Origin: Chlorops oryzae
Lineage: Eukaryota; Arthropoda; Insecta; Diptera; Chloropidae
Assembly (NCBI GenBank): GCA_020466095.1
Contig: CM035806.1
Coordinates: 62,234,059 to 62,298,058, forward strand
Direction: 5' to 3'
DNA: 64,000 nt
Shown here: piece by piece, positions 32,367 to 44,424 of the stretch
Layout: each line of letters opens with the position of its first letter
Position numbering within the stretch: position 1 is the stretch's first letter
The notes under the pieces: generated by a model
Seen by the model: only the letters and a program-made list of their open reading frames with translations
Database searches by the model: none
Told to the model about the DNA's origin: nothing
Position numbers and translations under genes: made by a program

Positions 32367-32715
32367 CAAGATTGATCTAGTTTTTAACACATATTGTAGT
32401 TTTTGTTTTTTTTTTTTAGCATTTTCAAGTGTCAGGTTTTCCTGTCTTCGAAAATCGATTTTGCTATCCTCGAAAAAAGCAAAACTGTGTCTTTTTCATA
32501 AGGGGCTGTCCATTAATTACGTAGGGGCGATTTTGACCATTTTTGACCCCCGCCCCCTCCCCCTCGTAAGCATACTTTAGTATAAATTAGACACCCTTTA
32601 TAAGCAGGCGTAAGATTTTTCAGCTGTTTGCAAGTTTTAAAATATTTAAAAGTGAAATGGAAGAAAATGTAAGTAGATATTTTGATGAGAATTTTAAGTT
32701 ATTTTATTTCTCTAA

Positions 32716-32945
32716 AGCCAAGTGTCGACTATAGAGTTTTTGAGGTAGAGAGTAGAGTGTAGTGTGTAGAGACTCTACGTTTGTTGTATACACTGTAGAC
32801 CGTTTCTACAATTCCACAGCTCTACGTAGAGCTGCCGTAGACATATTTAGAGTAGAGCTCTACTATGTGCTCTACAGCCTGTATACACTGCAGAAGAATT
32901 TTTCTCTACTATAGCATCGTGTAGTAGAGCATAATCGTATAGCTC
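32716..32945. repeat. Cluster of GTAGAG/CTCTAC motifs
   Basis: Within about 230 bases the hexamer GTAGAG or its complement occurs more than a dozen times in both orientations (for example TAGAGTAGAGCTCTACTA). Short inverted motifs crowded upstream of a HARBI1-like start suggest a transposon subterminal region with binding sites. Confidence 0.6.
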
Positions 32946-33015
32946 GGCTATAAATTTCGAGATTTTCAAAAATTTCAAAAATTAAAAGAAAATTTTTCAA
33001 ATTCATTCCGTTAAA

Positions 33016-33115
33016 ATGAGTCGTCGCCAAAAGCAAGTTTCTGCTGCCCTTGTTCTTTTGACTCAAGAAAAACTAGGAACTAAAAGAAAATGTTGGGAGC
33101 GTGACTCGATCGCGA
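33016..33115 (+). pseudogene. Possible HARBI1-like N-terminal start, truncated
   Basis: MSRRQKQVSAALVLLTQEKL with GTKRKCWERD resembles the short basic leader of HARBI1-type nucleases. The frame then enters a tandem repeat and ends. The assignment is tentative. Confidence 0.3.
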
Positions 33116-33420
33116 AATTAACAAAAATTACATTTTCACTATTTTGAATTGAGTATTTCGCAGCTAGATAAAATGTCCTCTAACGGTTAAAATTTGATCA
33201 AGACCACCATCCGCGAAATTCGCAAAAATTTGATTTTCACTATTTTGAATTGAGTATTTTACAGGTAGATATAATATACTCCAACGGTTAAAACTTGACC
33301 ATGACCATCATTTGCGAAATTTGCAAAAAATTGATTTTCACTATTTGAAATTGAGTGTTTCGCAGCTAGATATAATGTCCTCTAATGGTTAAAATTTGAC
33401 CATGACCACCATACGCGAAA
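33111..33420. repeat. 103-bp tandem repeat, three units
   Basis: Units begin CGCGAAATT or TGCGAAATT at about 33111, 33211 and 33314 and end before ACGCGAAAAT at 33413. Shared core: TTTTCACTATTTTGAATTGA, then TTTCGCAGCTAGATA. Units differ by scattered substitutions, so the array is not new. Confidence 0.85.
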
Positions 33421-34056
33421 ATTTTGTGCTTAATAATAATTTCGAGTTTGAGAAGCCAAATCGAGGAACAGATAAGGTATAACTAGATATCCAAGCTAGA
33501 ACAATAAAAACGATAGGAATTTTTGTTAGGGTAATGTTTTAATATATTTTAAGCAGAGGAAAAGGTTGCACACATATCGGCTAAGCCGATGTAAACTTCT
33601 TTACTTGAAATGGTTGAACCCTCGTTAGATGTATTCCATAAATCGCTGTGCGTTGCGTATAAGTCAATCAATTGACAAGTTTTTGTTTTTTTGTCCACAA
33701 CTTGGAGTAATTTTCGTGGGCCACATTTTTTTCATTGGTCGGATTTTCCTATTTAAAAAACACAATAAGCAGTAACAAACACAATTGGAGCCTTTAACGA
33801 AATTCGAATTTGAATAGTTAATCTCAATATCATCTTCTTAAGATGAAAAAATTTACTTATTTTGATGCATCTGTTGCATGTATCTTTCCACTTTGTGAAA
33901 ATATGTATACACTATAGTTTATAACTTGTTTTGTAAATTAACGGGTTTTTGTTAAAAATATAAACAATTTAAGTAAACAAATTCAAATAGCTATAACGGA
34001 GCTATCGATTTTGATATTTTTCGTTATGGAATAATAATCCTTATTGTACATATAAC
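33421..34056. other. Flank of the hAT insertion, diverged then identical to 38230 onwards
   Basis: No gene is seen. 33700-33930 is a diverged relative of 37990-38229 (TTTTTTCATTGGTCGGATTT). From 33931 the match to 38230-38354 becomes nearly exact, continuing through the whole hAT element. Confidence 0.6.
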
Positions 34057-34489
34057 CAGGCACGGCAGAACGGCGTTTACATGGGGTAGTTGTACCCACT
34101 CGAGATTTTCCGAGTGGGTATTTTACCCACTCGAAATTTTCCAAGTGGCTATTTTACTCAGTAAAAATTTCACGAAATTTTTGGAATGCCAGTTTTGACA
34201 AAAAAATTTTTTCCAATTTTTTCATTTTGAGTTAATATGCAATGTTTCCGTAGAGCCTGTATCTTTGCGTTAATAAAGAATGAAAAGCATTAAACGACAT
34301 AAGCCAAAACTACCAAACGGAAGTATTTGGAAAATACTTGGCCGCGAAAATTTAATACGTAAAAATTTTACCCTAATAATTGTCTTTTTAAATAAAATGT
34401 TATTCTATTATTTCGGAGGCATTTACTGCATGTATGATATGTTGTACATTCCAAGTCGGAAGTTAATACGTTTGGCGGTTCAAAAGTTA

Positions 34490-35165
34490 TAAGTATTTTT
34501 TTCATTTTTGGAGGTAGGAGTGGGCGGATCACGCCCATATTTTGCAGTAATATCCCAATGAGTGAAAGGTATGTACGTTCCAAGTCCGAAGTGAATATGT
34601 TCAGTAGTTCAGGAGTTATTAGCATATTTCATTTGTGGGGGAAGCAGTGGGCGGATCACGCCCATATTTTTTAATAACATCCCAATGGGTCCAAGGTATA
34701 TATGTTCCAAGTTTGAAGTGAATATGTTAAGTGGTTCAGAAGTTATGAGCATTTTTCTATATGCGACGGCGCGCCTTTCCAAGAATGCGGAATGTATTCT
34801 ATGTATGTACGCATGTACAATATTGCATCAGCTTTTCTTTCTAAATGCTTTGCGGTAGCATTTGTTTACATACATATAATATATAAAAATGCTCGTAACT
34901 TCTGAACCACTGAACACATTCACTTCAAACTTGGATCATATATACCTTGGACCCATTGGGATGTTATTGAAAAATATGGGCGTGATCCGCCCACTGCTTC
35001 CCCCACAAATAAAATATGCTAATAACTCCTGAACTACTGAACATATTCACTTCGGACTTGGAACGTACATACCTTTCACTCATTGGGATATTACTGCAAA
35101 ATATGGGCGTGATCCGCCCACTCCTACCTCCACAAATGGAAAAATACTTATAACTTCTGAACCAC
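34490..35165. repeat. Large foldback inside hAT copy 1
   Basis: About 270 bases (34495-34765, with GGGCGGATCACGCCCATATT twice) recur inverted at 34885-35165, separated by roughly 120 bases. Each arm is itself an imperfect two-unit tandem repeat. No coding content. Confidence 0.85.
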
Positions 35166-35396
35166 AAAACTTCGGACTTGGAATGTTGTATGTGTGTACA
35201 TATAGATGTAGGTACATATGTACATATCGTTAGCTTCGGATAGAAAGGGCGTATCATTTGTTTTTTCAAAAATAAGATTTTTAATTTTACTAGTGGTCCA
35301 CTCTGAAATGCACCCCCAAAAAAATATAAAACCAAGCCTAAAACACAATTTTTTGTATTTTTAAATTTTTATAAAGGTGATTTCGATAGCGAAAGG

Positions 35397-35765
35397 TTGC
35401 TAAATGACCAAGTAATGTTTTTACAACTTTTAAAAAGACAAAAAGAAGAAGCGAACAACTTAAGAGAAGTTGTAAATTTTTTAAAAAAATACAATTGGGC
35501 TATAGGTCTTCTTCCAGAGTTTGTTCGGTTTGTTCGTTTACTCATTACAATTCCAGGATCATCTTGTTCGAATGAACGGAGCTTTTCCGTTCTCCGTCGA
35601 CTTAAAACATATTTAAGATCAAAAATGTTGCAAGATCGGCTCAATAATGTTGCCGTTTTACATGTTTATAAAAATTTAACCGATATGCTTGATCTGGAAG
35701 AACTCCTAGATGAGTTTATTTTAAAAAATGTTAAACGGAGTGCAACTTTTGCATTAAAAAATTAA
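35397..35765 (+). pseudogene. hAT transposase C-terminal remnant, copy 1
   Basis: The open frame includes FVRLLITIPGSSCSNERSFS, then VLRRLKTYLRSKM and DRLNNVAVLHVYKNL, the hAT dimerisation domain (NERSFS, LKTYLR). Catalytic regions upstream are missing, replaced by the foldback. The remaining 122 codons are intact. Confidence 0.8.
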
Positions 35766-36055
35766 AATTGAAAGGAGTAATGTATTTAATTTTTAAAAGC
35801 CAAATATATACCTCATCGAGCTTAAGATTATGTTATTTTTCCATATTTAGCTTTAAAATGAAGAGTATACTCAGGAATTATTTTAGAAATAACTATTTAT
35901 AAAAAGCATATAAACATATTGCATGTTATTTTATGACTCCAACGAAAAACTACATATACAGTGCAAGCTTGTAAATGAGAGGGAAAACACGTTATATGTT
36001 TAAAAGCTTCTTATAAATATTTATTTCTAAAATAATTAGTATGCTCTTCATTTTA

Positions 36056-36720
36056 AAGCTAAATTTGGAAAAATAACATATTCTTAAGCTCGATGAGATA
36101 TATATTTGGCTTTTAAAATTTAACAAGAGGCCGAAAAAATGCGGAATTGTCTTTAAGTTTTTAATTTTTTTTACATGAAGTGCGTTAATTTTTGTTATTA
36201 AATGTATAATATGAAATAATATTTTTAGTATATTTTATTGTACTTGACTTTGTAACGAAATCATGGGAATGTTCAATTTAAAGCTAAATATGGAAAAATA
36301 ACATAATCTTAAGCTCGATGAGATATATATTTGGCTTTTAAAATTTAACAAGAGGCCGAAAAAATGCGGAATTGTCTTTAAGTTTTTAATTTTTTTTTAC
36401 ATGAAGTGCGTTAATTTTTGTTATTAAATGTATAATATGAAATAATATTTTTAGTATATTTTATTGTACTTGACTTTGTAACGAAATCATGGGAATGTTC
36501 AATTTAAAGCTAAATATGGAAAAATAACATAATCTTAAGCTCGATGAGATATATATTTGGCTTTTAAAATTTAACAAGAGGCCGAAAAAATGCGGAATTG
36601 TCTTTAAGTTTTTTAATTTTTTTTTACATGAAGTGCGTTAATTTTTGTTATTAAATGTATAATATGAAATAATATTTTTTGTATATTTTATTTTACTTGA
36701 TTTTGTAACGAAATGATGGG
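36056..36720. repeat. 226-bp tandem repeat, three units
   Basis: Units begin AAGCTAAAT(T/A)TGGAAAAAT at 36056, 36281 and 36507. An inverted partial unit lies at 35790-35860. Repeated AGGCCGAAAAAATGCGGAAT and CATGAAGTGCGTTAATTTTT blocks make the period clear. Confidence 0.9.
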
Positions 36721-36799
36721 AATGTTGATTTCGTGGGAGCTTTGTATACTACTCCAACGCAGCAATACACCACCCTTCCCCCTTCGAACTACTACCCAC

Positions 36800-37157
36800 T
36801 AGAGGTGGAAAACAATCAATGTTAACATAATGGTAAAATTAATAAATAAATGGTAAAAATAAATTCCATTAAATTAAATTCTAACAAGCTTAGTAGTTGA
36901 TGAAAAACAATAGATTGTCGTAGAACACCATCAATAGGGTAAAACATTTAAAAACATCGTCGATGTATCCCACAATCGTGCACTATTGATGGTTTCTGAT
37001 AACTAACAATTTTTTTCCATCAACTAAGGTTGTTAGAATTAAATCAAACTTAATCTATTTTGCATTTTTAACTTTCTTTTCATTATTATTTATTTTAACT
37101 TAAAAACATCGATACTATCGATGTATCGATGTTAACATCGATTTTTTCCCACCTCTA
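36800..37157. mobile_element. hAT MITE inside hAT copy 1, TSD CTACCCAC
   Basis: TAGAGGTGGAAAA and its relative TTTTTTCCCACCTCTA are inverted, with CTACCCAC at 36792-36799 and 37158-37165. Non-coding, 358 bases, with ATCGATG-rich right subterminal DNA. Confidence 0.93.
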
Positions 37158-37193
37158 CTACCCACTCGGGAAAAATCTGTTCTGCCGTGCCTG

Positions 37194-37722
37194 CATATAA
37201 CACACAATATAAAAAAATCAAAGCTTATATCGAAGCTCTTTGGTTGTATGTTGCCTTTTTAGCTCAACTACTATTGCTTGTGTTTTGACAGTTCCAATCT
37301 TTCTTCCACAGAAAAAATAAACAGTTTTGCGCTCTCAGCTCAAATATTTTGCTTTTGTTTTAGCAATGTGCCAGCTTTTTACTGCAAAGTTCTTAGCTCA
37401 AAAACTTTAAATTTGGCTCAAAAACTTTTTCACTCAACAGTTATTTCCTTGTTGCGTTAAAAGCGGCACAGTTGCTAAAAAAGTATGAAAGTATTTGATC
37501 TAAATATAAAAATTTTCGATCAAATGTTTTGCATTCGATTCAAATATTTTTATGCTACAGTTTTTCAACTGCGATAACTTCTTGTTACGAAAGTGTTTAT
37601 TTTTCTGTGTGTAAAACTATGTTATTGGAAAACATAAGCCAGGACTTTAAAGATTTTCTTAAACAACAGGACAAGAACGATAAGCAATTAACTGATGTGT
37701 TAAAAAAAATTGCAGAAAAATA
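37194..37722 (+). pseudogene. Harbinger-side flank and a possible Myb-gene 3' end
   Basis: After the CATATAAC duplication the sequence leaves the duplicated block near 37241. A short frame, MLLENISQDFKDFLKQQDKN with KQLTDVLKKIAEK, ends at 37722 tail to tail with the HARBI1 gene on the other strand. That is where a Harbinger Myb-like gene should end, and its coiled-coil character fits. Too little remains to be certain. Confidence 0.35.
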
Positions 37723-38787
37723 AATTCAGTTTTTTAAAGTTTTAAGCGACCAAGTTGATAATTTATTTTGTTTTGGACAGGAGCGGCGGAACACCAAAAA
37801 TCGGAGTGGGTAGTAGTCATGGCACCATGCGACAGAGCAAACAATTTTTTTTAACTTCATATATTATAACAATACAATATATTAAATACTTAACAAAAAA
37901 GTATTCTCCTTAGCTTATAAAAAAGAAACAAATAGAAATCCTTACTGTGGTACAGTGCAACTCATTTAACTCAATATGAGTGAAAATTTCTCAGGTGGGC
38001 CACATTTTTTTCATTGGTCGGATTTTCGCTTTTTTAAAAATCACAATAAGCAGTAATAAACACAATTTGAACCGTTTTGCGAAATTCGAATTTTAACGAT
38101 AGTTATTGTCAATATCATTTTTTCGGCATGAAATCGCTTTATTTTTTTTATGCATCTGTTGCATGTATCTTTCCAATTTTTGGTTTGAAGATTGTCAATA
38201 AGACACTCTTCTGAATGAAACTTTGGTTTTGTAAATTAACGGGTTTTTGTTAAAAATATAAACAATTTAAGTAAACAAATTCAAATAGCTATAACGGAGC
38301 TATCGATTTTGATATTTTTCGTTATGGAATAATAATCCTTATTGTACATATAACCAGGCACGGCAGAACGGCGTTTACATGGGGTAGTTGTACCCACTCG
38401 AGATTTTCCGAGTGGGTATTTTACCCACTCGAAATTTTCCAAGTGGCTATTTTACTCAGTAAAAATTTCACGAAATTTTTGGAATGCCAGTTTTGACAAA
38501 AAAATTTTTTCCAATTTTTTCATTTTGAGTTAATATGCAATGTTTCCGTAGAGCCTGTATCTTTGCGTTAATAAAGAATGAAAAGCATTAAACGACATAA
38601 GCCAAAACTACCAAACGGAAGTATTTGGAAAATACTTGGCCGCGAAAATTTAATACGTAAAAATTTTACCCTAATAATTGTCTTTTTAAATAAAATGTTA
38701 TTCTATTATTTCGGAGGCATTTACTGCATGTATGATATGTTGTACATTCCAAGTCGGAAGTTAATACGTTTGGCGGTTCAAAAGTTA

Positions 38788-39460
38788 TAAGTATTTTTTT
38801 CATTTTTGGAGGTAGGAGTGGGCGGATCACGCCCATATTTTGCAGTAATATCCCAATGAGTGAAAGGTATGTACGTTCCAAGTCCGAAGTGAATATGTTC
38901 AGTAGTTCAGGAGTTATTAGCATATTTCATTTGTGGGAAGCAGTGGGCGGATCACGCCCATATTTTAATAACATCCCAATGGGTCCAAGGTATATATGTT
39001 CCAAGTTTGAAGTGAATATGTTAAGTGGTTCAGAAGTTATGAGCATTTTTCTATATGCGACGGCGCGCCTTTCCAAGAATGCGGAATGTATTCTATGTAT
39101 GTACGCATGTACAATATTGCATCAGCTTTTCTTTCTAAATGCTTTGCGGTAGCATTTGTTTACATACATATAATATATAAAAATGCTCGTAACTTCTGAA
39201 CCACTGAACACATTCACTTCAAACTTGGATCATATATACCTTGGACCCATTGGGATGTTATTGAAAAATATGGGCGTGATCCGCCCACTGCTTCCCCCAC
39301 AAATAAAATATGCTAATAACTCCTGAACTACTGAACATATTCACTTCGGACTTGGAACGTACATACCTTTCACTCATTGGGATATTACTGCAAAATATGG
39401 GCGTGATCCGCCCACTCCTACCTCCACAAATGGAAAAATACTTATAACTTCTGAACCACA
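38788..39460. repeat. Large foldback inside hAT copy 2
   Basis: Counterpart of 34490-35165, with the left arm slightly shortened (GTGGGAAGC instead of GTGGGGGAAGC). Confidence 0.85.
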
Positions 39461-39689
39461 AAACTTCGGACTTGGAATGTTGTATGTGTGTACATATAGA
39501 TGTAGGTACATATGTACATATCGTTAGCTTCGGATAGAAAGGGCGTATCATTTGTTTTTTCAAAAATAAGATTTTTAATTTTACTAGTGGTCCACTCTGA
39601 AATGCACCCCCAAAAAAATATAAAACCAAGCCTAAAACACAATTTTTTTATTTTTAAATTTTTATAAAGGTGATTTCGATAGCGAAAGG

Positions 39690-40058
39690 TTGCTAAATGA
39701 CCAAGTAATGTTTTTACAACTTTTAAAAAGACAAAAAGAAGAAGCGAACAACTTAAGAGAAGTTGTAAATTTTTTAAAAAAATACAATTGGGCTATAGGT
39801 CTTCTTCCAGAGTTTGTTCGGTTTGTTCGTTTACTCATTACAATTCCAGGATCATCTTGTTCGAATGAACGGAGCTTTTCCGTTCTCCGTCGACTTAAAA
39901 CATATTTAAGATCAAAAATGTTGCAAGATCGGCTCAATAATGTTGCCGTTTTACATGTTTATAAAAATTTAACCGATATGCTTGATCTGGAAGAACTCCT
40001 AGATGAGTTTATTTTAAAAAATGTTAAACGGAGTGCAACTTTTGCATTAAAAAATTAA
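39690..40058 (+). pseudogene. hAT transposase C-terminal remnant, copy 2
   Basis: Protein identical to the fragment at 35397-35765 (SNERSFSVLRRLKTYLRS core, 122 codons, no catalytic part). Perfect preservation shows the two hAT copies arose very recently or by an assembly duplication. Confidence 0.8.
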
Positions 40059-40348
40059 AATTGAAAGGAGTAATGTATTTAATTTTTAAAAGCCAAATAT
40101 ATACCTCATCGAGCTTAAGATTATGTTATTTTTCCATATTTAGCTTTAAAATGAAGAGTATACTCAGGAATTATTTTAGAAATAACTATTTATAAAAAGC
40201 ATATAAACATATTGCATGTTATTTTATGACTCCAACGAAAAACTACATATACAGTGCAAGCTTGTAAATGAGAGGGAAAACACGTTATATGTTTAAAAGC
40301 TTCTTATAAATATTTATTTCTAAAATAATTAGTATGCTCTTCATTTTA

Positions 40349-41010
40349 AAGCTAAATTTGGAAAAATAACATATTCTTAAGCTCGATGAGATATATATTT
40401 GGCTTTTAAAATTTAACAAGAGGCCGAAAAAATGCGGAATTGTCTTTAAGTTTTTAATTTTTTTTACATGAAGTGCGTTAATTTTTGTTATTAAATGTAT
40501 AATATGAAATAATATTTTTAGTATATTTTATTGTACTTGACTTTGTAACGAAATCATGGGAATGTTCAATTTAAAGCTAAATATGGAAAAATAACATAAT
40601 CTTAAGCTCGATGAGATATATATTTGGCTTTTAAAATTTAACAAGAGGCCGAAAAAATGCGGAATTGTCTTTAAGTTTTTAATTTTTTTTACATGAAGTG
40701 CGTTAATTTTTGTTATTAAATGTATAATATGAAATAATATTTTTAGTATATTTTATTGTACTTGACTTTGTAACGAAATCATGGGAATGTTCAATTTAAA
40801 GCTAAATATGGAAAAATAACATAATCTTAAGCTCGATGAGATATATATTTGGCTTTTAAAATTTAACAAGAGGCCGAAAAAATGCGGAATTGTCTTTAAG
40901 TTTTTAATTTTTTTTTACATGAAGTGCGTTAATTTTTGTTATTAAATGTATAATATGAAATAATATTTTTTGTATATTTTATTTTACTTGATTTTGTAAC
41001 GAAATGATGG
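40349..41010. repeat. 226-bp tandem repeat, three units, copy 2
   Basis: Same array as 36056-36720 in the second hAT copy. Confidence 0.9.
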
Positions 41011-41090
41011 GAATGTTGATTTCGTGGGAGCTTTGTATACTACTCCAACGCAGCAATACACCACCCTTCCCCCTTCGAACTACTACCCAC

Positions 41091-41448
41091 TAGAGGTGGA
41101 AAACAATCAATGTTAACATAATGGTAAAATTAATAAATAAATGGTAAAAATAAATTCCATTAAATTAAATTCTAACAAGCTTAGTAGTTGATGAAAAACA
41201 ATAGATTGTCGTAGAACACCATCAATAGGGTAAAACATTTAAAAACATCGTCGATGTATCCCACAATCGTGCACTATTGATGGTTTCTGATAACTAACAA
41301 TTTTTTTCCATCAACTAAGGTTGTTAGAATTAAATCAAACTTAATCTATTTTGCATTTTTAACTTTCTTTTCATTATTATTTATTTTAACTTAAAAACAT
41401 CGATACTATCGATGTATCGATGTTAACATCGATTTTTTCCCACCTCTA
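41091..41448. mobile_element. hAT MITE inside hAT copy 2, TSD CTACCCAC
   Basis: Same 358-bp MITE and target duplication as in copy 1 (41083-41090 and 41449-41456). It was inherited with the host copy and is not a separate insertion. Confidence 0.93.
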
Positions 41449-41900
41449 CTACCCACTCGGGAAAAATCTGTTCTGCCGTGCCTGCATATAACACACAATA
41501 TAAAAAAATCAAAGCTTATATCGAAGCTCTTTGGTTGTATGTTGTATTGTATGTTCGTTTACGTTTCGGCATTGCGGACGCTTGTACAGTAAAATGTAGC
41601 TCCTTTTTTTTTTAGAAGTATTTTCAAAAAATTATTCTTTAGAAGTTTTGAGTAAGTTTTGGAGTGGGTAATTAACTATACCCTAAAAATCGGACTGGGT
41701 AGTAGTCCCATACTACCCACACCTTTCGCCGGGCCTGGTTTTGGACTAGGCTTTTTTGGTCAATTTTGTCTTAATGCAATTCAATTGGAAGGAATTGAAA
41801 TTTTAATTTTTCAATTCCATTAAGTGAAAATTTACCAAAAAAGCATAGTCCGAAATAAATTAAGTTTTGTTGTAACCCTAATAATATCTTTGCGAAAATA

Positions 41901-42227
41901 TTACTTACAAAACATGCGTGCAATGGCATCGCGAATATTGTTTGCGTCCTCATTATTCTCGCCCATTCTTGTGAATTGGTTAGGCTGAGGTTGTTGGGCA
42001 TTTCCATCGTACTCATCAGTCCAAGCTTGTGCAACGTTGTCATTCTCAGTTTTTAAAAAATTGTGTAAAAGACAACACGCTTTGATAACAAGGTTACAGT
42101 TCTTCGGAGCTAATTCTAGCCCTTTTCCCAATTTCCTGAACCGTGATTTTAGTTGCCCGAACGCGTTTTCAATAACACGGCGACATCTGCTTAGCCGATA
42201 ATTAAAATTTTTTTCAATTTCCGGTTG
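41901..42227 (-). pseudogene. HARBI1-like nuclease 3' exon, duplicate in unit 1
   Basis: Encodes EIEKNFNYRLSRCRRVIENA, then FGQLKSRFRKLGKGLE and IKACCLLHNFLKTENDN. RRVIENAFG carries the catalytic Glu of the DDE triad. This copy has seven T residues where unit 2 has eight, so its frame through PEIEKNF is open. It is disconnected from the rest of the gene by the truncated hAT at 42236. Confidence 0.8.
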
Positions 42228-42235
42228 ATTTGTCT

Positions 42236-43383
42236 CAGGCCCGTGCGCAGGAATTGCCCAAGGGGGGGGTTTTTTTTTCTATTAATCAAAACCAGTGCCG
42301 GCCACCACTACAATTACTAATTGCATTTGTGCGCGTGCACATTACACAGCGAGAAACAGTTGTGGATGTTTTCATACAAAATTGCATACATTTTTCTTAG
42401 AGCCGAAAAATTTTGTTCTTTAGAACTGGGTATGTCCCTGGATCGATATGTCGCAAAAACTCGACGCCTCGTCCAAGAGGTAGGGATGGGTCATTTCGGA
42501 GCCTTTTCAGATCATCTTGAGCTCTTTTATCTTGAAAATTTACAGTGCAGAGCAGAGAACTATTGTGCAAATCAATGATGTGCTGAATTTATATATATTA
42601 TATAATAAAAATAACTGAATGTTAAGAACACGATGAAAAAATTCCTGAACTATAAAAAATTCATTTTCTTCAAAGTGTATCAAGGCTGAAAAAATTTACG
42701 TTCTCATCTAGCTTCATCCGACGCAGCTCCGTCTCGCTTGACGTTTTCCACTCAACTGAACGATTTTTTTGGCTCTCAGCTTTGCTTCTCATTTGAGAGC
42801 AATTTTGTGCACATACGAGTGCTTACGCTCTTTTTGCTTCTGGCTTGCTTCCTTGGCCGGCACTGATCAAAACTATTGGTTAAAAATCAAGAGTAACGAT
42901 TTCAATGACTTTATTATAACAATTCAGTTTTGGTGAGTTTCATGCAACAAAGAAACCCTTTGAGGCACAGAAAAAAAGTCTTCCAAAATCGTTTCCACGT
43001 CAATTTCAACCTCACGATGTATATTCAGTGAGGCTAGGCCATTTAGTCGATCTTCAGACATAGTCGATCTGAGGTATGTTTTAAGACGACGCAATGTTGA
43101 GAAAGACCTTTCATTTGTAGCAGTAGTAACGGGTAAAATTGCCATTATGCGGAGGATTTGATGGATGTTCGGAAATGCATCTGCATTGCAAATATCAAGC
43201 GCATCAAGTGAATTTTTTATATCCATTCCAGAAATTCGCCGATGCCAAAGTTGAACTTCACTGATCCAGAAGTTAGGACTATCATTGCGCAAGATAGAAG
43301 AGTATTGTGTAAATAATTGAACACAAGACTCTTCATTGAGTGCTTTCATTTTATTTGGGAACAGGCAATCGAAATTTGATAGG
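42236..43383 (-). mobile_element. Truncated left part of the CAGGCCCG hAT (unit 1)
   Basis: Begins CAGGCCCGTGCGCAGG after ATTTGTCT (42228-42235) like the full element at 44761, and is cut by the duplication breakpoint. 42924-43349 is the transposase C-terminus (ATNERSFSTLRRLKTYLRST). 42245-42923 is its non-coding end region. Confidence 0.88.
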
Positions 43384-43438
43384 AATTCAGTTTTTTAAAG
43401 TTTTAAGCGACCAAGTTGATAATTTATTTTGTTTTGGA

Positions 43439-44261
43439 CAGGAGCGGCGGAACACCAAAAATCGGAGTGGGTAGTAGTCATGGCACCATGCGACAGAGCA
43501 AACAATTTTTTTTAACTTCATATATTATAACAATACAATATATTAAATACTTAACAAAAAAGTATTCTCCTTAGCTTATAAAAAAGAAACAAATAGAAAT
43601 CCTTACTGTGGTACAGTGCAACTCATTTAACTCAATATGAGTGAAAATTTCTCAGGTGGGCCACATTTTTTTCATTGGTCGGATTTTCGCTTTTTTAAAA
43701 AATCACAATAAGCAGTAATAAACACAATTTGAACCGTTTTGCGAAATTCGAATTTTAACGATAGTTATTGTCAATATCATTTTTTCGGCATGAAATCGCT
43801 TTATTTTTTTTATGCATCTGTTGCATGTATCTTTCCAATTTTTGGTTTGAAGATTGTCAATAAGACACTCTTCTGAATGAAACTTTGGTTTTGTAAATTA
43901 ACGGGTTTTTGTTAAAAATATAAACAATTTAAGTAAACAAATTCAAATAGCTATAACGGAGCTATCGATTTTGATATTTTTCGTTATGGAATAATAATCC
44001 TTATTGTACATATAACACACAATATAAAAAAATCAAAGCTTATATCGAAGCTCTTTGGTTGTATGTTGTATTATATGTTCGTTTACGTTTCGGCATTGCG
44101 GACGCTTGTACAGTAAAATGTAGCTCCTTTTTTTTTTAGAAGTATTTTCAAAAAATTATTCTTTAGAAGTTTTGAGTAAGTTTTGGAGTGGGTAATTAAC
44201 TATACCCTAAAAATCGGACTGGGTAGTAGTCCCATACTACCCACACCTTTCGCCGGGCCTG
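43439..44261. mobile_element. hAT MITE (CAGGAGCGGCG), unfilled copy, TSD GTTTTGGA
   Basis: 823-bp form of the element at 37778-41737, with GTTTTGGA at 43431-43438 and 44262-44269. Non-coding. Confidence 0.9.
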
Positions 44262-44424
44262 GTTTTGGACTAGGCTTTTTTGGTCAATTTTGTCTTAATG
44301 CAATTCAATTGGAAGGAATTGAAATTTTAATTTTTCAATTCCATTAAGTGAAAATTTACCAAAAAAGCATAGTCCGAAATAAATTAAGTTTTGTTGTAAC
44401 CCTAATAATATCTTTGCGAAAATA

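Larger units (their letters stand above)
34057..37193 (+). mobile_element. hAT element (CAGGCACGGC), copy 1, TSD CATATAAC
   Basis: CAGGCACGGCAGAAC and GTTCTGCCGTGCCTG are perfect inverted ends, with CATATAAC at 34049-34056 and 37194-37201. The unoccupied site survives at 44009-44016, confirming the boundaries. The 3,137-bp element carries a remnant of hAT transposase (35397-35765), a foldback of two 270-base arms, a three-unit 226-bp tandem repeat and a nested MITE. Confidence 0.96.
38355..41484 (+). mobile_element. hAT element (CAGGCACGGC), copy 2, TSD CATATAAC
   Basis: Same ends, same target duplication (38347-38354 and 41485-41492) and nearly identical sequence to copy 1, including flanks from 38230 to about 41520. 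Differences are mainly homopolymer lengths. It sits in unit 1 of the tandem duplication; unit 2 has the empty site. Confidence 0.96.
37778..41737. mobile_element. hAT MITE (CAGGAGCGGCG), TSD GTTTTGGA, filled copy
   Basis: Ends CAGGAGCGGCGGAA and TTTCGCCGGGCCTG are imperfectly inverted and flanked by GTTTTGGA (37770-37777 and 41738-41745). Without the nested hAT it is 822 bases and non-coding. It sits between the two genes of the second Harbinger. Confidence 0.88.
37723..43383. repeat. Tandem duplication, unit 1 (with hAT insertion)
   Basis: Begins AATTCAG and ends inside the hAT transposase at 43383. Subtracting the nested 3,130-bp hAT plus its 8-bp duplication leaves 2,523 bases, exactly the length of unit 2. 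It includes the CAGGAGCGGC hAT, the HARBI1 3' exon and the first 1.1 kb of the CAGGCCCG hAT. Confidence 0.92.
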
